Origin: Lysobacter sp. ISL-50
GTDB taxonomy: Bacteria > Pseudomonadota > Gammaproteobacteria > Xanthomonadales > Xanthomonadaceae
DNA length: 64,000 bases
Assembly: GCF_018612875.1 (NCBI RefSeq)
Contig: NZ_JAGGRI010000020.1
Location: forward strand, 186,001 to 250,000
Direction of reading: 5' to 3'
Position numbers and translations under genes: made by a program. Under the pieces are notes generated by a model that saw only the letters and a program-made list of their open reading frames with translations, searched no databases and was not told the DNA's origin. Shown here in pieces: positions 1 to 7,339 of the stretch (its first letter is position 1; each line of letters starts with the position of its first letter).

Positions 1-3000
1 AAACGCGGTTGGCGACGCTCCACAGGAACGAGTTGGCGATCACCTGGTTGCCGGCCAGGCGCTCCTCCGCGCCGACCATCTGGTACATCGCCCACACCGC
101 GCCGACGTACACGCCGATCCGGCGCGCGCCCAGTTCATCGCTGTGAAAGGCTTCCGGATAGTAGCCGGCGTCTTCCAAAGCTTCCCAGGCGACTTCCAGG
201 AACAGGCGTTCCTGCGGGTCCAGGGTTTCCGCTTCGCGCGGCGAGATGTTGAAGAACAGCGAATCGAAACGATCGAGGTCGTCGAGAAAACCGCCGCGGT
301 ACCGGCCCAGCGCATCGCGGTTGCGCCGGCGATCGAACCGCGACTGCGGAATCTCGCTGATGCAGTCGCGGCCCTGGGTCAGATTCTCCCAAAGCTCGTC
401 GACATTCCTGGCTTTCGGCAAACGCGCGGCCATGCCGACGATCGCGATGTCCATATCGACCTGCATCGGCATCTCGGACGCGCGCGATGCGGCAGCCTCG
501 TCGGCATGCACGCTGTCCGCCGCTTGCGGCGTTGAAGCGGGTGTCGCCGAAGCATGCGTCAGCGCAGCTTGCGGCTGTTGCATGGCAGGATCATGCGCAT
601 CGCCCGCGGGCGCCGACGCGACTGTCCGCGGCGACAGCAGTCGATGGAGCGCGAGCCGGACGTTGAGATCGCCCGCGCCCTCGGCGGCGCTGAGGTCGGG
701 AATATTGACGATGTCCGCGAACGCATCCACCAGCCGGTCGCCCAGCTGCTTTACCTCGTCGGCCTTGAGGCCCACGGGAATGGCCAGTCTGACCAGCTGA
801 TTGAGCGAGGTGTTCTGCTGCATGCCGACGCTGTGTGCGCCGGCGCGGATGCCCGTCGCCAGATAGAGCCATGCCGCGAACGATGCTACCGGTGCGACGA
901 GATCGCGAAACTCCGGAATCCGCTTGACGTCGATCAAAACGCAGTGAGCCGTCGCCGGACGCACGACAGGCAATTGCCGCTGCGCCAGACGCATCCCTAG
1001 CGCACGCACGGCATCGACACGGCGACGGACCTGGGTCTCGATGTAGCCGCGGTTCTGCAGCGATGCCGCGATGCACTTCTTCTCGGTGACGTCCAGCGCT
1101 TTGCCACCGCGCTGCTGCAACGCCTGCAGCCGGTCGTGCAGCGCCTGATCGTTGGTGGCGATCAGTCCGCCCTTGTTGACGCAGAAATCCTTCGCCAGAC
1201 TGACGACGACCGCGTCGGCCTGCGACAACAAGGCCTCGCAGACCTGCCACAGCGAGGCGTCGCGCCATTCAGGGTCGTTGTCGATGACGACCAGTGCGTT
1301 CTCCAGCACACGCGTGGCATCGAGGACCAGCGATACTCGGTGTTCGCGCAACAACGCCTTTACCTGTTTGAGATGCGACAGCGACACCGCGCCACCGCCT
1401 GTGGCGTTGTCGGTCAGCTCGATGCAGACGAAAGCGATGCCAGCGCCATGAGCGGCGATCTCGGCCTGCAGCGAGGGCAAATCGAGGTTGCCCTTGAAGG
1501 GCGCGTCCGAGCGCAGATCGAATGCATCGGCAGTGGGAATTTCTACCGGGGAGTATCCGTTGTCGATCTGATGGAAGATCGTGGTGGGGAACAGGATGTT
1601 CTGCGGGACTCGGCCCTTCTTGTCCCATGCCTGGCAGAACAGCGCTTCGGCGGCGCGCCCGGATTCGGCGAGCGTGAAGTGCTTGAACGGGAATACCCGG
1701 CGCAAGCCGGCGTTCACGTCGATCGGACGCTGGATCTGCGCGAACAGGGTCGCCATCTGCTTATCGATGGCGGGCAGGTGCAGCTGCGCCCAGGAGTCGG
1801 TCTTCAGATCGAACTCGACCTGCGCGGCGGGAATGTTCTGCGGATTGAACCCGGCCGCTTCCAGTGCTTTCCAACGCGGGCTGGATGCGACGTCGACAGC
1901 GACGGTTGCGGCGGCGGTCGAGGCAGGCGCCGCATTCGCTTCCGCGGCGGACGCCGGTGCAAGCGAAGCGTCGTCGAGCGGCGGTTCGTCGCTGTCCGCG
2001 ACCGACGGGTCGGCGATCATCAGGATGATCTCGAGAATATTGTCCGCCTTGCCTGCATCCACGGCACGGCACAGGAAGATGTCCTTGCTTTCCGGACGGA
2101 ACTTGTTCTTGAATTGGAGATTGCCCGCGTCGTTGAAGATCTCCTGGCGGCGCAGATCCTCGAGGATGTTCTCGATCGCCGGGTCCGCGTCGGGGGAATC
2201 GGCGAGTTTGCAGCCGTAGGTGCCGCCGAGGCTGAAGACGCTGCAGCCTTCCTCGCGCAGCGTCTGGATGATGTTGACGATCGCGAATTCCAGCCCGCCG
2301 AGCGGCATGTCCGGTCCGTAGAATTCGAGATCCATCAGATAGCCGGCGCCGGCCGCCATCGGCGACACCAGGATCGCGTTGCGCAGGACATCGTCGACAT
2401 AGGTCAGGAACAGCCGGTGCTCGCGGTCCAGCGTGCCCGCGAGGATCTCGGCCCTGACGATGTGGATCAGCGGATTGATCATCGTGCGCGTCGCGCACCA
2501 CCGGTCGATGATGCCGGCGACCGCCTCGGCGGTCTTCGCATCGCTGCCGCAGACGTATTCTTCCGTACGGCAGGCGCCGGCGTTCGCGAACTTGGACACC
2601 AGATAGCGCAGACGTTTCATCTTCTGGCCTTCCAGCGTGAAGGACGCCAGGTCGGTCACACGCTGCATCACGCCGAACGGCGTCGCGGAAAAGCGCTTGC
2701 CGCACAGCTCGGGCAGCCGGTCTTCGACGAACACATTGAACTGCAGGCCGTGCGCGTCGCAGTACCGGTACAGCTGCTCGGCGAGCTGCGGGAAGTGCTC
2801 TTCCGGGCCGGTATAGCCGTACGCCAGCAGGATGCCCCTGCCTTTGCCGCAGTTGAAGTAGCCGCGCTGCGCGTCGCCGAAGAACAGCAGCGGCGCGATC
2901 ATCGCGGTGCCGCGCGACACCGAGGATTCGTTCTTGTATCGATCGAAGATCTCGAGCCGGCGCTGTTCGAGCTGCGGGTAGCGATGCAGATGTCTGAGCG

Positions 3001-3442
3001 CAATCATGGCCGGCAACCGCGTTTCGCCCGTGTGGCTCGTTACGGCCCGCGCAGGTTCGGTTTGTGCTGAAACGGCTTGTGCCGAAGCGGCTTTCGCTGG
3101 AGCGGTATGCGCGTCACTGGCGTTCGACGGACGCGATTGCGCTTGCTGCGTAGGCGCGGACGGCAAGGCGTCCGGGAATTTGCGCGTCAGCACGCCCGCA
3201 TGCGCCTTGACGAAATACCGGGCGAGATCGCCAACGTTGAAGTTCTCGAACAAAAGCGTCTTCGGCAACGTGCCGAAGTCCTGTTCGAGGCGCTTGAGTA
3301 TCTTCAGGACCAGGAACGAATTGACGCCGAGTTCGCCGAACGGCGTTTCCGCATCGAAGACCAGCGCCGTATCCGCCGCTTCGCAGATCAGCGATTTCAG
3401 ATAGCGCTCGGTGCGCTCTTGCAGGGTATCGTGATCCATCAT
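1..3442 (-). CDS. PKS5 (partial): ACP - DUF2156 - PLP-dependent lyase (SH-like) - KS, cut at window start
   Basis: Trans-AT polyketide synthase subunit; its 3' end lies beyond position 1, leaving about 1147 residues. The ACP spans residues 1-82, with the phosphopantetheine Ser about residue 42 in GVNSFLVLKI. Residues 165-460 match DUF2156/lysylphosphatidylglycerol-synthase C-terminal (GNAT-like) domains: SFTLEGQKMKRLRYLV, YLMDLEFYGPDMPLGGLEF, FSLGGTYGC, KNKFRP. Residues 520-905 match tryptophanase/tyrosine phenol-lyase: PFKGNLDL, TDNATGGG (Asn about 679), DATRVLEN (Asp about 708, Arg about 711) and SLAKDFCVN (PLP Lys about 751). An Ala-rich linker leads into a KS from about residue 997 (DIAIVGMAARLP) whose catalytic Cys is outside the window. 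The upstream PKS4 ends in KS, so this ACP completes a split module. Two consecutive ATGs (3442 and 3439) follow AAGGGG; the first has the better spacing. The layout resembles leinamycin LnmJ DUF-SH. Domain calls are firm; a sulfur-installing role is inference. Confidence 0.93.
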   Translation of the reverse strand, partial: MMDHDTLQERTERYLKSLICEAADTALVFDAETPFGELGVNSFLVLKILKRLEQDFGTLPKTLLFENFNVGDLARYFVKAHAGVLTRKFPDALPSAPTQQAQSRPSNASDAHTAPAKAASAQAVSAQTEPARAVTSHTGETRLPAMIALRHLHRYPQLEQRRLEIFDRYKNESSVSRGTAMIAPLLFFGDAQRGYFNCGKGRGILLAYGYTGPEEHFPQLAEQLYRYCDAHGLQFNVFVEDRLPELCGKRFSATPFGVMQRVTDLASFTLEGQKMKRLRYLVSKFANAGACRTEEYVCGSDAKTAEAVAGIIDRWCATRTMINPLIHIVRAEILAGTLDREHRLFLTYVDDVLRNAILVSPMAAGAGYLMDLEFYGPDMPLGGLEFAIVNIIQTLREEGCSVFSLGGTYGCKLADSPDADPAIENILEDLRRQEIFNDAGNLQFKNKFRPESKDIFLCRAVDAGKADNILEIILMIADPSVADSDEPPLDDASLAPASAAEANAAPASTAAATVAVDVASSPRWKALEAAGFNPQNIPAAQVEFDLKTDSWAQLHLPAIDKQMATLFAQIQRPIDVNAGLRRVFPFKHFTLAESGRAAEALFCQAWDKKGRVPQNILFPTTIFHQIDNGYSPVEIPTADAFDLRSDAPFKGNLDLPSLQAEIAAHGAGIAFVCIELTDNATGGGAVSLSHLKQVKALLREHRVSLVLDATRVLENALVVIDNDPEWRDASLWQVCEALLSQADAVVVSLAKDFCVNKGGLIATNDQALHDRLQALQQRGGKALDVTEKKCIAASLQNRGYIETQVRRRVDAVRALGMRLAQRQLPVVRPATAHCVLIDVKRIPEFRDLVAPVASFAAWLYLATGIRAGAHSVGMQQNTSLNQLVRLAIPVGLKADEVKQLGDRLVDAFADIVNIPDLSAAEGAGDLNVRLALHRLLSPRTVASAPAGDAHDPAMQQPQAALTHASATPASTPQAADSVHADEAAASRASEMPMQVDMDIAIVGMAARLPKARNVDELWENLTQGRDCISEIPQSRFDRRRNRDALGRYRGGFLDDLDRFDSLFFNISPREAETLDPQERLFLEVAWEALEDAGYYPEAFHSDELGARRIGVYVGAVWAMYQMVGAEERLAGNQVIANSFLWSVANRV

Positions 3443-3643
3443 TGCTCAGCACCCCTTGCGTTCCATCCCCAACGCCAAGTCTCTCTGGCGCCACGTCGAA
3501 TCATAGTCATTTGAAAATATTGCAACAGCGAAAACAGTGAAAAATTCCCGGTAATTTCGCTGTTTTTTCGCGAATCAAAATCTGCGCCACGCCGCAGCCC
3601 GGCCACGTCACCGCCTGCGCCCGCGATGCTTCGCGGATACAAG
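3443..3643 (-). promoter_or_regulatory. Intergenic control region ahead of PKS5
   Basis: This is the largest gap inside the PKS operon (201 bp), and it is AT-rich in an otherwise very GC-rich cluster. On the minus strand a TATGAT hexamer (3504-3499) lies 57 bp ahead of the PKS5 start and could be a -10 element, but no convincing -35 is present. A 10-bp perfect inverted repeat sits at 3523-3564. An internal promoter for PKS5 and whatever follows it is plausible but unproven. Confidence 0.35.
3523..3564. terminator. Inverted repeat with T-run (possible terminator or attenuator)
   Basis: AACAGCGAAA (3523-3532) pairs perfectly with TTTCGCTGTT (3555-3564) across a 22-nt loop. The T-run follows the stem only on the plus strand (six Ts, 3563-3568), so as an intrinsic terminator it faces against the PKS operon and no plus-strand gene ends here. 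On the minus strand the stem is followed only by a weak ATATTTTC tract. It may block antisense transcription or partly end the message after the MDR gene. Confidence 0.35.
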
Positions 3644-4636
3644 TCAGATCTCGACAACGATCTTTCCGCACGCATGACCTTTCTCCAGATGACGGATGGC
3701 ATCGGCAGCGTCCCCAAGCGGGTAACGACGATCGATGACTGCACGAAGCACCCCTTGCTCAAGCAATCCGACGAGCGTCGCCAGATCTTCGGCCGTGGGA
3801 GTGTTCGACACCACGATCCAACGATGTCCGCGGTCGATGAGCGGCATCGCCAATACTTTCAGCGCGAGGCGCAGCGGACCGAACCAGTGGTTCGTGCCGG
3901 TGCCTCCCACCCAGATGAACCGCCCCCGCGGCACAAGCACGCGCCGGCAGCGACGCAGAGGTTGGCTGCTGACCGTGTCGATGATCGCGTCGTAGCGGGT
4001 GGAACCGGCGGTGAAATCGTGCTTGCGGTAATCGATGACATGATCGGCGCCGATGTCGTGCATCAGCGATATCTTGGCTTCGCTGCACACGGCGGTGACC
4101 GTGGCGCCGAAATGCTTCGCAAGCTGTACGGCATGCACGCCCACCCCGCCGCCCGCGCCGTTGATCAGCACATGCTGTCCGGACGTCACTTGGCCGTAGT
4201 CGCGCACTGCGTAGAGCGCGGTGCATCCCGCCAACGGAAGCGTGGCGATTTCGGCGAAGCCGATACCATGCGGCTTATTTACCGCGACCGCTGCATCGAC
4301 GCACAGGTACTCGGCGAGAGCGCGGGTACGCCCGGTGGAAAAGTCGGCGATCTGGCCGAAGACTTCATCGCCGGCACGAAACGTGGTGACATCAGCGCCG
4401 ACGGCGTCGACGACCCCGGCGAAATCGAGGCCGACACCGTTGTTTTTCGGGCGTTTCAGGCCGATCTGAAGTCGCAGCATGTAAGGGCTTCCGCGCAGCA
4501 GATAGAGATCGGCAGGGTTGACCGAAGCGGCGCGCATGCGGATGCGCAGCTCATTCGGGCGCGGCTGCGGCATCTCCACGTCCCGGAATTGCAGGACATC
4601 GGGTGACCCGTACTCGTGGTAGACGACGGCCTTCAT
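3644..4636 (-). CDS. MDR-family NAD(P)-dependent oxidoreductase (quinone-oxidoreductase/ER-like)
   Basis: A 330-residue zinc-independent medium-chain dehydrogenase/reductase. The N-terminal GroES-like part has the family pattern (MKAVVYHEYGSPDVL, ASVNPADL, GLDFAGVVDAVG). The nucleotide-binding Rossmann loop is INGAGGGVGVHAVQLAK (about residues 150-166), followed by GADHVIDYR. Zinc-ligand cysteines are not apparent, so an enoyl reductase or quinone oxidoreductase is more likely than an alcohol dehydrogenase. Its ATG overlaps the stop of the thioesterase gene (ATGA, 4636-4633), so it is translated as part of the accessory block. It could serve as a trans-acting enoyl reductase or a tailoring reductase. 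Note that most trans-AT clusters use a flavin-dependent PfaD-like ER, which is absent here. The exact substrate is unknown. Confidence 0.88.
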   Translation of the reverse strand: MKAVVYHEYGSPDVLQFRDVEMPQPRPNELRIRMRAASVNPADLYLLRGSPYMLRLQIGLKRPKNNGVGLDFAGVVDAVGADVTTFRAGDEVFGQIADFSTGRTRALAEYLCVDAAVAVNKPHGIGFAEIATLPLAGCTALYAVRDYGQVTSGQHVLINGAGGGVGVHAVQLAKHFGATVTAVCSEAKISLMHDIGADHVIDYRKHDFTAGSTRYDAIIDTVSSQPLRRCRRVLVPRGRFIWVGGTGTNHWFGPLRLALKVLAMPLIDRGHRWIVVSNTPTAEDLATLVGLLEQGVLRAVIDRRYPLGDAADAIRHLEKGHACGKIVVEI

Positions 4637-5058
4637 GCGCTCGTCCTGATATCGGTCTCGATCTTGACGATCGTGCCCTGCGCGACCGCGACCAGCATGG
4701 ATTCCTGATTGCGGACGACGTAGACCTTGCAATCGCACACCGCCTGCCTCAATGCGAAGGACAGCACGGAGGACTTGGCGACCAGCAGTTCGCCGATGGT
4801 CGGCATCACGTAATTGATCTTGAATTCCGAGGTCACGCAATTGCCGAGCACGGTCGCGCCGGCGAAGGTCAGACAGTTGTCGGCCAGGTAACTGACGACG
4901 CCGCCATGCACGAACCCGTAACTTTGCTTGAAATCCTCGCGGATCCGCAGCGACAGTTCGGCATAGCCCTCCGACAGCTCGCACAGCTCCGTCCCCAGCA
5001 GCCTGCTGAAGGGCTGCGACACCAGCACCTGCTGGCCCATTTCGAAGAATCTGCTCAA
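4633..5058 (-). CDS. PaaI-type hotdog-fold thioesterase
   Basis: A 141-residue single-domain hotdog thioesterase. The family signature is YGFVHGGVVSYLADNCLTFAG (His-Gly-Gly at about residues 51-53), followed by the usual FKINYVMPTIGE strand. The start is chosen as TTG at 5058: it overlaps the previous stop (TTGA) and has a strong AAGGAGGG Shine-Dalgarno about 8 nt upstream. It lies between the acyl-hydrolase-like AT and the MDR gene in the operon. It may remove stalled or wrong acyl groups from ACPs or CoA (editing), or release a product; chain release by a type I TE, if present, would be encoded beyond the left edge. Family assignment is firm, role uncertain. Confidence 0.87.
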   Translation of the reverse strand: MSRFFEMGQQVLVSQPFSRLLGTELCELSEGYAELSLRIREDFKQSYGFVHGGVVSYLADNCLTFAGATVLGNCVTSEFKINYVMPTIGELLVAKSSVLSFALRQAVCDCKVYVVRNQESMLVAVAQGTIVKIETDIRTSA

Positions 5059-6083
5059 CTCGACGCCCTCCTTGCACGAGCGTCACCGAGTCGGTACGCG
5101 CTGCCGGCGGCATCGTTCAGGCCGATCCGCTCCAGCGCACCGCGGTAGGTCCGCTCGTCCCTGCCGAAGGAATTGATCACATCGCTGAATGTCGATGCGC
5201 TGTTGGCCGGAAGCAGGTACTTGACGAATGTCGCGAGGGTTCCGCTTGGGCCGACGTCCAGCAAATGAAAGTCGCCCCTGTCGAGCAGGCTGCGCACCGT
5301 GGCGCCGAACTCCACCGGCTGTCGGAACGTGGTCCACAGGCGCCGCGGCCAGTCTCTTGAATCGCTGTCGCCGTCGTGCACGCGGCCGTCCACACACGAC
5401 ACCGTCGGCGTGCGCAGCGGCGCGAAGTCCAGCTTTTCCGTCAGCGCCATGAACGGCGCTTCGAGCGCCGAGTGCATTTGGGTGTGGAACCCGTAGTTGA
5501 CGGCCAGCGTCTGATGGACCACGCCGTCGCGCGCCAGCGCTTCGCGCAGCGGTGCGATCGCGTCGGCCGGTCCGGTTACGACAAGATGCCCGTCGAAATT
5601 GCGCGCGGTTACCCAGCAACCCGTAAGCCGGTCGGCATAGCGCGTTTCGATGTCGGGCACGCCGACCACCGCCAGCATCGTCGCCGGCGGACTTTGGGCT
5701 TCGACCAGCCGGGCGTAATCGACGGCCAAACCGATGCCCTGCTCGATGGTCAGCGCTTCGCCGACGATCGCGGCGGTGAGTTCGCCCAGACTGTAGCCGA
5801 GCAGATAGTCCGGCTTGGCGCCCGCTTCGATCAGCACTTTCGCCAGGCTGAACTCGAACGCGACCAGCGCCGGACTGGTGTGCAGCAGGCGGTCGAACGG
5901 CTGGCCTTTGTCGCCTTTGCGGTACAGCACATCGCAGAGCGAACCGCCCATCAGCGGCCCCGCGATTTCGTCGCAGTGCTCCATCCACAGCCGGAACCTG
6001 GGATGCCGGTCGTACAGCTCGCGTCCCATCTGATGGTACTGCGAGCCTTGGCCGGAAAACATGAAAACGAGAGGAAGGCGCAT
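5055..6083 (-). CDS. Acyltransferase-fold protein, probable acyl hydrolase (PedC-type proofreading)
   Basis: A 342-residue protein with the FabD/AT fold: FMFSGQGSQYHQMGREL at the N terminus, nucleophile Ser in GYSLGE (about residue 98) and the catalytic His in YGFHTQ. Aligned by eye with the neighbouring malonyl AT, the Arg that binds the malonyl carboxylate (KKRGELM there) falls on Ala here (DYARLVEA). Loss of that Arg is typical of the acyl-hydrolase branch of trans-AT enzymes, which unload stalled acyl-ACPs. Non-malonyl acyl transfer is the alternative. The start codon is 6 bp after the malonyl AT stop. AT fold certain; hydrolase function is inference from the missing Arg. Confidence 0.88.
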   Translation of the reverse strand: MRLPLVFMFSGQGSQYHQMGRELYDRHPRFRLWMEHCDEIAGPLMGGSLCDVLYRKGDKGQPFDRLLHTSPALVAFEFSLAKVLIEAGAKPDYLLGYSLGELTAAIVGEALTIEQGIGLAVDYARLVEAQSPPATMLAVVGVPDIETRYADRLTGCWVTARNFDGHLVVTGPADAIAPLREALARDGVVHQTLAVNYGFHTQMHSALEAPFMALTEKLDFAPLRTPTVSCVDGRVHDGDSDSRDWPRRLWTTFRQPVEFGATVRSLLDRGDFHLLDVGPSGTLATFVKYLLPANSASTFSDVINSFGRDERTYRGALERIGLNDAAGSAYRLGDARARRASS

Positions 6084-6089
6084 GGACAG

Positions 6090-7298
6090 TCAAGCCGCCG
6101 AATGTTCTTCGAGCGACAGCTCGTCGAGATCGAAGTAGCCGTTGAAGCCTTCCATGTAGACGGCCGCGCGATGGCCAAACAGCACGATGGCCGGAGTACG
6201 CGTGATCAGCGCGCCGTGCTCGGCCGCCACCGACTTCACGCCGGTGCCGACGGGATGACGGGTGTTCCAGGCCGCGACCTTCTGCTCCGCGAGCGCGAAA
6301 CGATCGTTGTTCGCACCGCCATTGGATTGTGCATGCGCGCCGCTGGCATCCCCGGCGGCGCTCGCGGACGCCGCAACAACGGCGCCAACATTCGGAACCT
6401 CCGATTTTTTCTCCACTTGCGCCGTCGGCGCCTGATCCGCGCCGGCCTTCGCCGCGATCTGCCTGATCTTGACGATCATTTTCGCCAGCACGTCTCCATG
6501 GCCGATCTCGACGAATTCCATCGTCTCCGACAGCGACATGAGATGGTGGATGGTGTCGTTCCACAGCACGGTGCTGGAGATCTGCTTCGACAGGTACTCG
6601 ACGACGGCAGCGTCCGGATACGGCTTCGCGGTCAGGTTCGCGATCACCGGAATCTTCGGCTTCGAGAATTTGCGCTTCTTGAGGAAGGCCTCGAACTTGC
6701 GCTTCGCCGGGATCATCAGCCGCGAATGGAACGCACCGCTGGTATTGAGCGGAACGTACATCACCCGGTCGAACTGAAAGACCTCCTGGCATGCGGCGAT
6801 GTCGGCGACAGGCCCGGAGATGACGATCTGCAGCGGCGTGTTGTAGTTGGCGATGTCGACGTTGCTCAAGCCTTTCTCCTTGAGCAACGTCTCGATCTGG
6901 TCGCGGGTGGCGTTGACGATAGCGGCCATCGCGCCTTGGTCCGCCTCGCTCATCAACTCGCCGCGCTTCTTGACCAGCTTCAGGCCGGTCTCGAAATCGA
7001 AGCATTCCGCCGCCAGCAGCGCGTTGAATTCGCCGAGGCTGTGACCGGCGAGGTAATCGGGGGTCTCGCCGGTGTCCTGGACTCTCTTGTAGTACGACAG
7101 CGCATTGACGACGTACAGCGCCGGCTGGGTGAACTGGGTCTTGCCCAGTTCGCGCCGCGGGTCCTCCAGACACAGTTCCTTGATGGAGTAGCCGAGCACC
7201 GCGTCCGCCTTCGCGGTCAGCTCCGCGAACGCATCGAACAGGTCGCCGCCCATGCCACGCGCCTGCGAGCCCTGCCCCGGGAACATGTAGGTTTTCAT
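6090..7298 (-). CDS. Trans-acting malonyl-CoA acyltransferase (AT)
   Basis: This 402-residue protein should load malonyl units onto every ACP of the AT-less megasynthases. It has MFPGQGSQARGMG, nucleophile Ser in AGHSLGEFNALLA (about residue 90), malonyl-binding Arg in VKKRGELM, and the catalytic His in SGAFHSRLM, all as in FabD-type malonyl ATs. After the ~285-residue catalytic domain there is an Ala-rich linker (about 310-340) and a conserved-looking C-terminal segment of about 60 residues (RFALAEQKVAAWNTRHP to FNGYFDLDEL) that is not part of FabD. Start ATG at 7298 has a strong AGGAGG Shine-Dalgarno. It sits with the HMGS cassette, a common trans-AT arrangement. Confidence 0.95.
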   Translation of the reverse strand: MKTYMFPGQGSQARGMGGDLFDAFAELTAKADAVLGYSIKELCLEDPRRELGKTQFTQPALYVVNALSYYKRVQDTGETPDYLAGHSLGEFNALLAAECFDFETGLKLVKKRGELMSEADQGAMAAIVNATRDQIETLLKEKGLSNVDIANYNTPLQIVISGPVADIAACQEVFQFDRVMYVPLNTSGAFHSRLMIPAKRKFEAFLKKRKFSKPKIPVIANLTAKPYPDAAVVEYLSKQISSTVLWNDTIHHLMSLSETMEFVEIGHGDVLAKMIVKIRQIAAKAGADQAPTAQVEKKSEVPNVGAVVAASASAAGDASGAHAQSNGGANNDRFALAEQKVAAWNTRHPVGTGVKSVAAEHGALITRTPAIVLFGHRAAVYMEGFNGYFDLDELSLEEHSAA

Positions 7299-7339
7299 CG
7301 AATCCTCCTGAAAGAACGTATGTGCGAGTTTTTTGCCGA

